Source: Maribacter litoralis (GTDB taxonomy: Bacteria; Bacteroidota; Bacteroidia; Flavobacteriales; Flavobacteriaceae). From it: DNA of 64,000 nt. The position numbers and the translations under genes were made by a program. Positions 18,459-26,037 of this stretch are shown here, piece by piece. Below the pieces are notes generated by a model, which searched no databases, was not told the origin of the DNA, and saw only the letters and a program-made list of their open reading frames with translations. The number at the start of each line of letters is the position of its first letter. The first letter of the stretch is position 1. The stretch lies in contig NZ_QCZD01000008.1 in assembly GCF_003075045.1 (NCBI RefSeq), forward strand, positions 1 through 64,000, given 5' to 3'.

Positions 18459-20372
18459 ATGAGACAGAAAGTAAATATATTTAGTAAGACAAAACTATTG
18501 CTTATGGCTTTAGTTTCGGCTAGCATAGTGGTTAGTTGTGTAAATGATGAGCTTTTTAGAGATGATTTACCTGATACTAATTCTAAGGTAGATACCATAT
18601 TTCCAGCAGCTAATTTTTCTTATGCGGCTTCGTCAGATGATTTTAGAACAATAAATTTCACAAACCTTGCTACTGAAGCTAGTGATTTTGAATGGGATTT
18701 TGGGGATGGAAACACTTCCTTAGAGCAGGATCCTACATTTACATTTGACGGAGAAGGTACATACCCTGTTACTTTAACAGCAATTGATGGAAATGGTGTT
18801 ACTGGGTCAACTACCATAGAAGTAATGGTAGTGGAAGGACCGTTTCAACCTATAATTCTTGAAGCTGGTTTTGAAGACGATACTTTACCTGAAGGAGGGG
18901 GAGATGGTCGTGATTCATGGAGAAACAGTGATTTAGGCGGTGTAATTCAAATTACTGGTAGTCCTGTTACATTTGGTGATCAAGGAGCAAAATTACCGGT
19001 ACCGGCGGGTGATCGTGTAGGCTATCAAGAAATCACTGTAGAACCTGATACTAATTATGATTTAAGTTTTTGGTACACTATGTTGAGTGGATCTTCCGAT
19101 CCATCTTTAACGGTAGCAGTTTTAGGTGTAACCGAAAATGGACCTTTTGCCACTAAAGAAGAAGCAAACGATGCCGTTATAGCATCTGTAACAGTTACCG
19201 ATGATTCTGAGCCGGATGTTTATGTACAGCAAAAATTATCCTTCAATTCAGGAATAAATAATACAGTTGCAATTTATTTTACAAATGGTGAAGTAGAAGC
19301 TAGATTAGATGATTTTACAATTGAAGTGGGAATTCCTGGAGCTGTGCCGCCTTCGGCTGGGTTTGATTTTACACAAAGTGAAGAAAATTTCCTTGAGTAT
19401 GCATTTACAAATGCTTCAGTTAATGCATCAACCTATGAGTGGGATTTTGGAGACGGAAACACCTCAACGGAAGAGTCGCCAACTCATGTTTATGAAACTG
19501 CAGCGGAATATGTTGTAACATTAAATGCAACAAATGATTCTGGTTTATCTACCGAATTGACTAAGACTATAAATATTTTAGCACCTGTTACCGCAGGTTT
19601 TAGTTCAGAAGTTGATCCCGATGATCATAGAACATATTCCTTTACAGATGAATCTGTGGACGCAGTAATGTTATTATGGGAGTTTGGTGACGGTTACCAG
19701 TTTACAGGAATGAACCCAACCCATACTTATGAAGAAGATGGAATTTATGTAGTTACTTTAACGGCCTACAGTCAAACAGGTAATACTTCTGAGGTGACTG
19801 AACAGTTGACTATTGCTGAAGGTTTTGTTGTAGAAGTTGTCAATGGTGATTTTTCAGATGGTTCTTCTAGCTGGAAGCCTTCTAGTTTTGATGGCAGTAA
19901 TACCAACGCTTTTAATACAAGTTCCGATGGTGATTCTTTTGACTACGCAGGTACGGATACAGGTTCTAAAACACCTGGTGCAAAGTATACAGGTAGCACT
20001 ACAATGGTTGGACCGTTAGAAAGTCTATCTAGAACTTCTACTTCTAGAGCGGCATATCAAGAGATTACAGTTGAACCAAATAAAGAATATACAATTGAGT
20101 TTAGTGCTGCTATTACGAATAGTGGTGATGCTGTTTATGTAGAAATATTGGATGGATGGTTTGATGGAGATGGTGCGGCTGCTTTTGCTAGTTCTACCGG
20201 TACAGGTCCCTTAGGAAGAGCTGTTGTTAATGTAGCTAATGGGAAAGGTAACTTTACAATTGGTACGGATACTTTTACTGCCAATACAAGTGGTGAAGTT
20301 ACTATATGGATGTACTCATTGACTACGGCCGATGCATGGGTTGATAATATAAAAGTTTATGAAGCTCCGTAA
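18459..20372 (+). CDS. surface lipoprotein with three PKD domains
   Basis: 637 aa. Lipobox VVSC at about residue 27. PKD domains are recognised by WDFGDGNTS at about 79-87, the same string near 329-337 and WEFGDGYQF near 407-415. Between PKD1 and PKD2 (about 131-285) and at the C-terminus (about 450-637) lie beta-rich regions with YQEITVEP repeats, resembling jelly-roll carbohydrate-binding domains. The position after susD matches that of SusE/F-like surface glycan-binding proteins, so it likely holds alginate at the surface. No catalytic motif was seen. It starts 10 bp after susD. Confidence 0.8.
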   Translation: MRQKVNIFSKTKLLLMALVSASIVVSCVNDELFRDDLPDTNSKVDTIFPAANFSYAASSDDFRTINFTNLATEASDFEWDFGDGNTSLEQDPTFTFDGEGTYPVTLTAIDGNGVTGSTTIEVMVVEGPFQPIILEAGFEDDTLPEGGGDGRDSWRNSDLGGVIQITGSPVTFGDQGAKLPVPAGDRVGYQEITVEPDTNYDLSFWYTMLSGSSDPSLTVAVLGVTENGPFATKEEANDAVIASVTVTDDSEPDVYVQQKLSFNSGINNTVAIYFTNGEVEARLDDFTIEVGIPGAVPPSAGFDFTQSEENFLEYAFTNASVNASTYEWDFGDGNTSTEESPTHVYETAAEYVVTLNATNDSGLSTELTKTINILAPVTAGFSSEVDPDDHRTYSFTDESVDAVMLLWEFGDGYQFTGMNPTHTYEEDGIYVVTLTAYSQTGNTSEVTEQLTIAEGFVVEVVNGDFSDGSSSWKPSSFDGSNTNAFNTSSDGDSFDYAGTDTGSKTPGAKYTGSTTMVGPLESLSRTSTSRAAYQEITVEPNKEYTIEFSAAITNSGDAVYVEILDGWFDGDGAAAFASSTGTGPLGRAVVNVANGKGNFTIGTDTFTANTSGEVTIWMYSLTTADAWVDNIKVYEAP

Positions 20373-20386
20373 TTCATATAAAACTA

Positions 20387-21298
20387 ATGATTAGAGTATC
20401 ATATCTTCTCATATTGTTGTTAATGTTTCTCTCTGTTAAGGTTACCTCCCAAAATGTGGAAGGTAACCTTGCAGAGTCAGAAACAAAGATTGAGAAACGT
20501 AATAAAAAAAAGAAAAGAAAAAAAACTAAACTCCCTGATATAGATTTATCTCACTGGAAAGTAACTATTCCTGAGGGTTCTGGCAAGGGAGGTGCTATTA
20601 GTGTTGAGCCGCCAGAAATTTTGGATTATGCTAAAAATGATATCCTAAAGCCTTACATGTACAATGACTCTACAAAAGGAGCTTTAACGTTTTATGCTTA
20701 TCCTACCACAGCTACCACAGCTAATACTAAGTATTCTAGATCAGAGCTCAGGGAACAAATGGTTCCTGGTGATGACAATGAAAACTGGACATTTAAACAA
20801 GGTGGTACCTTAAAGGCAAAACTTTCGGTAGATGAAGTATCACGAGATAAAAATGGTAAGTACCATAAGGTTATCATTTTGCAGATACATGGTAGATTAA
20901 CCGACGAACAAAAAGAACTAATAGGTCAAAAAGATAATAACGCCCCGCCAGTATTAAAAATTTACTGGCATAATGGTAAAATACGGGTGAAAACCAAAAA
21001 ACTAAAGTTTTCTAATGTTAATGGAATAGGCATATTGCATGAGGAAGCTTGGACAGATGACGAAGGATTTAATTTTGAGCAAGAAGTAGGATTTGGGAAG
21101 TTTCAGATCGAAATAAAAGTAACGGATGGTAAGATGGTTGCTTCATTGAACAATACCGAATTTGCCGTGTACGATGATTTTAATATGAAACGTTGGGGAG
21201 TGTTTGAGAATTATTTTAAAGCAGGTAACTACTTTCAAAGTAGGGATGAAGGTTCATTTGCTAAAGTCAGTTTTTATGACCTTGAAGTGAAGCATTAA
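20387..21298 (+). CDS. alginate lyase, polysaccharide lyase family 7 (soluble)
   Basis: 303 aa. Cuts alginate by beta-elimination. All PL7 signatures are present: RSELR (118-122), QIH (166-168) and YFKAGNYFQ (276-284). QIH rather than QVH is associated with activity on G-containing blocks. The signal peptide ends near TSQ (about residue 22) with no lipobox cysteine, so it should be periplasmic or secreted. A strongly basic linker (about 35-49, KRNKKKKRKK core) precedes the catalytic domain and is unusual. It begins 14 bp after the PKD gene and is followed 10 bp later by a paralogue. Confidence 0.93.
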   Translation: MIRVSYLLILLLMFLSVKVTSQNVEGNLAESETKIEKRNKKKKRKKTKLPDIDLSHWKVTIPEGSGKGGAISVEPPEILDYAKNDILKPYMYNDSTKGALTFYAYPTTATTANTKYSRSELREQMVPGDDNENWTFKQGGTLKAKLSVDEVSRDKNGKYHKVIILQIHGRLTDEQKELIGQKDNNAPPVLKIYWHNGKIRVKTKKLKFSNVNGIGILHEEAWTDDEGFNFEQEVGFGKFQIEIKVTDGKMVASLNNTEFAVYDDFNMKRWGVFENYFKAGNYFQSRDEGSFAKVSFYDLEVKH

Positions 21299-21308
21299 TT
21301 AGAATTAT

Positions 21309-22286
21309 ATGATTTCAGGTAATATTTTAAAATATAAAAAGATAACAATAGCAAAATACTGCTTGGCTATAGCATTGATATTTAACTTTTTAAGTTGCAG
21401 TAATGATGCGGAAACAGTTGAAGAAGAGATTGTTCAAGAAGAGGAAGTAGTTGAAGAGGAAGTAGAGGAAACTCCTGAGCCTGAAGAAGAAGTGGTTGTG
21501 GAAGAAGAACAAGTGGAAGGTGTCGATTATTTTTTGCCGAATATAGATTTAAGCAACTGGAAGGTGACATTACCAATTGGTAGCCCTACTGAGGTTAATC
21601 CACCAGAAATATTGGATTACGCCACCAATGAAACGTTATTACCTTATATGTATAACGATTCTACAGATGGTTCTTTGGTTTTTTATACATCACCAGGTTC
21701 ATCTACTACGAATTCGTCATACTCAAGAACAGAGTTAAGGGAACAAATGAATCCGGGAAGTAATAGTACAAATTGGACATTTGCACAAGGCGGTAGTATG
21801 AAAGGGACTTTGGTCGTTCCTGAAATTTCAGTAGATGCAGGAGGAGATTTTCATAGAACTATGGTTATGCAAATTCATGGTAGACTAACCAATGAGCAGA
21901 GAGATTTGATTGGTGAAGATGATAATAATGCACCCCCAATGTTGAAAATTTATTGGCAAAAAGGTAAGGTCAGAGTTCTTACAAAGAAACTTAAAGATGT
22001 AAATGCATCTGATGAGGAGATTTTACATACTGATGCTTGGGAAGATAATGAGGGACACACATTTTCGGAAGAGATAGGTAATAATCAATTTACTGTCGAG
22101 ATTATTGTTTCCGAAGGTAGAATGGAAATCATATTAAATGACAATGAATCTGTTGTTTACGATGATATACATATTGAGAAATGGGGCGTGTTTGAAAATT
22201 ATTTCAAAGCTGGTAATTATTTGCAAACTGTAGACAACGATGCATTCGCTTATGTTAAATATTATGATTTGGAAGTAACGCATTGA
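21309..22286 (+). CDS. alginate lyase, polysaccharide lyase family 7 (lipoprotein)
   Basis: 325 aa paralogue of the preceding gene. Lipobox FLSC places the lipidated cysteine at residue 30, so it is a membrane-anchored, probably surface, enzyme. A linker made almost entirely of Glu, Val and Pro (about 36-70) leads to the catalytic domain with RTELR (140-144), QIH (188-190) and YFKAGNYLQ (298-306). Close similarity to the first lyase over the whole domain (for example the shared KIYW, GVFENYFKAGNY and YDLEV segments) indicates tandem duplication. It would make the oligomers that SusCD takes up, and the soluble enzyme would finish them. Confidence 0.93.
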   Translation: MISGNILKYKKITIAKYCLAIALIFNFLSCSNDAETVEEEIVQEEEVVEEEVEETPEPEEEVVVEEEQVEGVDYFLPNIDLSNWKVTLPIGSPTEVNPPEILDYATNETLLPYMYNDSTDGSLVFYTSPGSSTTNSSYSRTELREQMNPGSNSTNWTFAQGGSMKGTLVVPEISVDAGGDFHRTMVMQIHGRLTNEQRDLIGEDDNNAPPMLKIYWQKGKVRVLTKKLKDVNASDEEILHTDAWEDNEGHTFSEEIGNNQFTVEIIVSEGRMEIILNDNESVVYDDIHIEKWGVFENYFKAGNYLQTVDNDAFAYVKYYDLEVTH

Positions 22287-22351
22287 TTTTGAAAGATAAA
22301 ATGACCCCTAGAGTAATAAAGAAAGTTGTTTGAGTTAGATTTGTTGAAATG

Positions 22352-22383
22352 AATTTACTGGTCTGTTATCAGACCAGTAAATT
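22352..22383 (+). terminator. perfect 14-bp inverted repeat after the lyase genes
   Basis: Arms AATTTACTGGTCTG (22352-22365) and CAGACCAGTAAATT (22370-22383) around TTAT. It lies 66 bases past the second lyase and 87 before the regulator gene. A weak T tract follows, so it is most simply a terminator. The GGTC/GACC halves could also serve as an operator. Confidence 0.6.
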
Positions 22384-22469
22384 TTAAAATTAGAATTTAA
22401 CCAGTGGTGGTTCAGTTGATATTGATAGTATCGGAATAACTGACGATTTTCTCTTAAAGTAAGTTATAA

Positions 22470-23171
22470 ATGAAATTAGAAATCCTCACAAAGACAGAAA
22501 ATAATAAAATACAGAAAGAGATCATACTGCAGCTCCGAGATTTAATGAATAATAAAAATCTTGAGCCAGGTGATAAATTGCCGTCAGAGCGAACGCTGTC
22601 CGAGAAATTTGGAGTGAGTAGAAGTAGTGTTCGCGAGGCTATACAGAAGTTGGAGTTTTACGGAATTCTAATTTCGAAACCCCAGAGCGGTACTTTCGTT
22701 GCAGAAATTGGTCAAGTTGCCATGAATGGTATGGTTAACGACATTTTAAGATTAGATGAGCCAGATTTTAAGTCATTGGTAGAGACAAGAATCTTGTTAG
22801 AACTTAAAACTGTTCGTTTAGCGGCAAGAAGAAGAACCGATGATGACTTGGAGTTGATGAAAAATGCCTTGGATGCTTATAAGGTGAAAGTTGAAAATGG
22901 GGAGGATGCAGTTCAAGAAGATTTGTTGTTTCATTTAGCTATAGCAAAGGCAAGCGGAAATAGTACGATGAATACATTTATGTTGATCATAACCCCCGAA
23001 ATTCTAACCAATTTCGAGGAGTATCATGTATGTGATAAAGATATGGCATTCAAAGGTATACAAGAGCATCAAGATATATTTGACGCTATTAAGGAGCAAA
23101 ATCCTCAATTAGCAAAAGAGAAAATGAAAGTACATTTCAAAAATCTTTATCAATACTGCTATAATATATAG
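22470..23171 (+). CDS. GntR-family regulator, FadR subfamily
   Basis: 233 aa. The N-terminal winged helix-turn-helix (about 15-80) contains the family signature LPSERTLSEKFGVSRSSVREAI (core at about 40-61) and the wing SGTFV. The C-terminal part (about 95-230) is an FCD-type helical ligand-binding domain, as in FadR, PdhR and LldR. Such regulators usually bind small carboxylates. Here an alginate-derived uronate such as 2-keto-3-deoxygluconate is the likely ligand. Its probable targets are the TTGGT-ACCA repeats at 13519-13557. Similar GntR genes occur in alginate operons of related algae-degrading flavobacteria. Confidence 0.88.
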   Translation: MKLEILTKTENNKIQKEIILQLRDLMNNKNLEPGDKLPSERTLSEKFGVSRSSVREAIQKLEFYGILISKPQSGTFVAEIGQVAMNGMVNDILRLDEPDFKSLVETRILLELKTVRLAARRRTDDDLELMKNALDAYKVKVENGEDAVQEDLLFHLAIAKASGNSTMNTFMLIITPEILTNFEEYHVCDKDMAFKGIQEHQDIFDAIKEQNPQLAKEKMKVHFKNLYQYCYNI

Positions 23172-23212
23172 AATTAAAATATTGTAACTGAAAATCACTT
23201 TATTATATAAAT

Positions 23213-23250
23213 AATCACCTTTTTACTTAATAATTAAGTTTAGGTGGATT
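23213..23250. promoter_or_regulatory. inverted repeat before the Nramp-like gene
   Basis: A perfect 15-bp palindrome ACTTAATAATTAAGT (23225-23239) is nested in an outer imperfect repeat (AATCACC at 23213 and GGTGGATT ending 23250). It sits directly upstream of the transporter ATG and could be an operator or an mRNA hairpin. Confidence 0.4.
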
Positions 23251-23263
23251 ACAAATAAACCAT

Positions 23264-24526
23264 ATGCCTAAATCATCTGTTTGGAAAAAAATATTAGCAT
23301 TAGTATTGGCATTTGGTCCTGGTATTTTTGCCATTGGATATACCATTGGAACAGGAAGTGTCACTTCAATGATTGTTGCGGGTAGTACGTATGGCATGCA
23401 ATTATTATGGGTGCTACTTTTAAGTTGCCTATTCTCTGGTATGTTAATGTATGCCTATGGAAATTTTGCTTTGGTAACGGGTGAAACCGCATTGTTTGCA
23501 TTCAAAAAGCATTTAAAGTGGGGAAAATTGATTGCAATCTTAATTATTCTTGGTATTTCATTTGGTCAATGGAATTCGTTAATGGGTATTTTAGGTATTT
23601 CCGCTAATATAATTTATGAAATCTTCCTTATTTATTTTCCCTCGCTGGTTGATGTAAAGTATGAATCTGTTTTAATCATTGCAATAGCAGTAATAGTGAT
23701 ATTTTACTGCTTACTGCTAGTGGGTAAATATGCTTTTTTTGAAAAAATATTGGTCATTTTCGTTACCATAATGGGGCTTTCGTTTATTATTTCTCTTTTT
23801 ATGGTTTATCCTTTACCGGTAGAGGTGGTAAAGGGATTGATCCCTACGATACCAAAAGTTGAAGGCGGTCAAATGATGGTTGCAGCTTTCGTTGGTACAA
23901 CTATGGCTGCGGCTACATTTCTCTCTAGGCCATTATTCGTAAAGGGTAAAGGATGGACAATCAAAAATAGAAGTCAACAAAAAAAGGATGCAATAATAGC
24001 GGCTTCATTGGTGTTCTTTATTAGCGCTTCAGTTATGGCTGTTGCTTGTGGAGCCTTATTTCATCAAGGTCAACCTGTAACCAAAGTTTTGGATATGGTG
24101 AATACTCTTGAGCCAGTTGCCGGTAAATTTGCATTAACATTATTTTTCTTTGGAACTTTAAGTGCAGGTCTCTCTTCAATATTTCCATGTTTATTGATTG
24201 CGCCAATACTACTTGCAGATTATCAGTCTGGCGAATTAGATACCAATTCAAAACAGTTTAGAATTATAACGGCAATTGCTTGTGTTTTTGCTTTGATTGT
24301 GCCAGTGTACGGGGCAAATCCTATAGAAATGCAAATACTTTCTCAGGTATTTAATGTTTTTGTCTTGCCACTGGTAATATTAGGAATTATTTTATTGATC
24401 AATAATAGAAAAATTATGACGGAGTATAAAGCAGGTATTTTGCTCAACATCGGACTTTTTGCAGCCTTATTCTTTTCTTGTGTTATTTCTTATAATGGAA
24501 TAGTGGCTTTGTTAGGTTACTTTTAA
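23264..24526 (+). CDS. Nramp-fold transporter lacking the metal-binding motifs
   Basis: 420 aa with about eleven hydrophobic segments, all membrane. The first helix, AFGPGIFAIGYTIGTGSVTS, aligns with Nramp helix 1, but the metal-binding Asp-Pro-Gly-Asn is replaced by Ile-Gly-Thr-Gly. In helix 6 the Met-Pro-His motif is replaced in GTTMAAATFLSRP. The metal ligands of true Nramp proteins are therefore absent, and a different cargo is likely. Its place at the end of the alginate locus next to the regulator suggests an alginate breakdown product. That role is inference. Automated annotation would probably call it a divalent metal transporter. Confidence 0.75.
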   Translation: MPKSSVWKKILALVLAFGPGIFAIGYTIGTGSVTSMIVAGSTYGMQLLWVLLLSCLFSGMLMYAYGNFALVTGETALFAFKKHLKWGKLIAILIILGISFGQWNSLMGILGISANIIYEIFLIYFPSLVDVKYESVLIIAIAVIVIFYCLLLVGKYAFFEKILVIFVTIMGLSFIISLFMVYPLPVEVVKGLIPTIPKVEGGQMMVAAFVGTTMAAATFLSRPLFVKGKGWTIKNRSQQKKDAIIAASLVFFISASVMAVACGALFHQGQPVTKVLDMVNTLEPVAGKFALTLFFFGTLSAGLSSIFPCLLIAPILLADYQSGELDTNSKQFRIITAIACVFALIVPVYGANPIEMQILSQVFNVFVLPLVILGIILLINNRKIMTEYKAGILLNIGLFAALFFSCVISYNGIVALLGYF

Positions 24527-24563
24527 GCTAAAGAGGTACAATTAAATAAATTAATTTTAAACG

Positions 24564-24595
24564 TTTCAAATTAATTTGGTATAACCTTATCTTTG
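24564..24595 (+). promoter_or_regulatory. promoter of tRNA-Val(GAC)
   Basis: TATCTTTG at 24588-24595 fits the -7 consensus; TTTC at 24564-24567 with a 20-base spacer is a near match to the -33 box. The tRNA starts 24 bases after the -7 element. Confidence 0.65.
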
Positions 24596-24618
24596 GGCTC
24601 CTGTTACTTTAATGTTAT

Positions 24619-24693
24619 GGGATATTAGCTCAGTTGGTTTAGAGCGCTGCCTTGACAGGGCAGAGGTCACCGGTTCGAATCCAGTATATCCCA
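24619..24693 (+). tRNA. tRNA-Val (anticodon GAC)
   Basis: 75 nt cloverleaf with a perfect acceptor stem (GGGATAT/ATATCCC), anticodon stem CTGCC/GGCAG around TTGACAG and T arm CCGG TTCGAAT CCAG. CCA is not encoded. It closes the alginate locus on the right, and only three bases separate it from the end of the convergent murF. Confidence 0.95.
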
Positions 24694-24696
24694 CTA

Positions 24697-25974
24697 TTAA
24701 ATGTTTTCCAAAACTCTTTCAAGCGCCATGCCGCGAGAGCCTTTAATAAGTATTGTTGAGTTAGTTTTAATTGGATTGGTTTTTAGAAAAGCCTTTAATT
24801 CATCAAAGGATTTCATTTGTTGTGAATTTGCTGAAGTTTTATGAAAATTCTCGCCTACCAGGATTACTGTTTCAAAATTTAATTTTTCCGTTAGATCGAC
24901 AATAGCCTGATGTTCTTCCTTCGCCGAATTTCCTAATTCAAACATATCACCTAAAATCAAAATTTTATTGGTTTTTTCTAGTGAATTGAAGTTTTCAATG
25001 GCAACTTTCATACTTGAAGGGTTGGCATTATAGGCGTCTAAAATAATATAATGGTTTTTGTTATTTATAATCTGTGATCTGTTGTTGTCTGGCGTGTAGT
25101 TTTCAAGAGCGAGTTTTATACTTGGTACTTCAATATTAAAATATTTACCAATGATTACGGCGGCACAACAATTAGTGAAATTATATGCGCCGATAAGGTT
25201 GGTGTTAATTTCTACTTTTTCGACCATAAGATTTACGAACGGTTGCGCATTCATTAATTCTATATGGTAGTATTTAGGGTTTATAGTGCTAAAACCGTAC
25301 TTTTTGGTGTAGCTGCTTAGTTTTTCTAGCTGAATAGGGTCATCCGCATTTAAGAAAATTGATTTATTGTTATTGGTCAGGTAGTTATATAGTTCGCTTT
25401 TACCTTTTATAACTCCCTCAATTCCTCCAAACCCTTCTAAATGTGCCTTTCCGAAATTTGTAATATAACCAAAATCTGGCTCAGCAATCTTACATAAAAA
25501 TTCAATTTCCTTTAAATGATTTGCACCCATTTCGACAATGGCGATTTCAGTGTCAGGTTTAATGGTCAGTAGGGTCAATGGTACTCCAATGTGGTTGTTT
25601 AAGTTGCCTTTGGTTGCTATGGTTTTATATGAGGTACTTAGTACAGCGTTTATTAATTCTTTTGTAGTGGTTTTTCCATTGCTTCCGGTAAGGCTTATAA
25701 CCCGAGCTTTAGATTGTTTTCTGTGAAAATTTGCTAATTGTTGCAATGCCGTTAAAACATCATCTACTAGTATAGTTCTCTCATCAATAAAGTATTGTTC
25801 TTCATCTATAATAACTAAGCTAGCTCCGCTGTCAAGGGCTTTTTGAGCATAGGTGTTACCATTAAAATTCTCTCCTTTTAATGCAAAGAATATGTCGTTT
25901 TCTTTAATCTTTCTTGTGTCTGTACTTATAGAAAGGTTTGCTAAGAAAGCAGAATGTAAATCTTGAATTTTCAT
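24697..25974 (-). CDS. murF: UDP-N-acetylmuramoyl-tripeptide-D-Ala-D-Ala ligase
   Basis: 425 aa. Adds the D-Ala-D-Ala dipeptide in the last cytoplasmic step of the peptidoglycan precursor pathway. The ATP-binding loop is GSNGKTTT (97-104). The family motif ILDAYNANPSS (about 308-318) and ILGDMFELG (about 337-345) are intact. The length is slightly under the E. coli enzyme but usual for flavobacteria. It lies downstream of gldJ on the same strand, separated by a terminator, so it probably has its own promoter. Confidence 0.95.
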   Translation of the reverse strand: MKIQDLHSAFLANLSISTDTRKIKENDIFFALKGENFNGNTYAQKALDSGASLVIIDEEQYFIDERTILVDDVLTALQQLANFHRKQSKARVISLTGSNGKTTTKELINAVLSTSYKTIATKGNLNNHIGVPLTLLTIKPDTEIAIVEMGANHLKEIEFLCKIAEPDFGYITNFGKAHLEGFGGIEGVIKGKSELYNYLTNNNKSIFLNADDPIQLEKLSSYTKKYGFSTINPKYYHIELMNAQPFVNLMVEKVEINTNLIGAYNFTNCCAAVIIGKYFNIEVPSIKLALENYTPDNNRSQIINNKNHYIILDAYNANPSSMKVAIENFNSLEKTNKILILGDMFELGNSAKEEHQAIVDLTEKLNFETVILVGENFHKTSANSQQMKSFDELKAFLKTNPIKTNSTILIKGSRGMALERVLENI

Positions 25975-25986
25975 AAAATCGAAGAT

Positions 25987-26020
25987 AAAAAAAAGCCCTT
26001 TAAGAAAAGGGCTTTTTTTA
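25987..26020 (-). terminator. terminator of gldJ
   Basis: Arms aaaaaagccctt and aaaagggcttttttt around a short loop. Long A and T runs on both sides would permit action in either direction. It lies 18 bases after the gldJ stop. Confidence 0.85.
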
Positions 26021-26037
26021 GTTCGTGTAGATAAAAA

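Noticed and set aside
23264-24526. Ordinary manganese or iron Nramp transporter
   Set aside because: Both metal-binding motifs are replaced, and the context is alginate use rather than metal uptake.
12942-24693. Mobile element with att sites at the two tRNA-Val genes
   Set aside because: Shared sequence is limited to normal T-arm similarity, and there is no integrase, transposase or plasmid gene. I kept only the weaker island idea.
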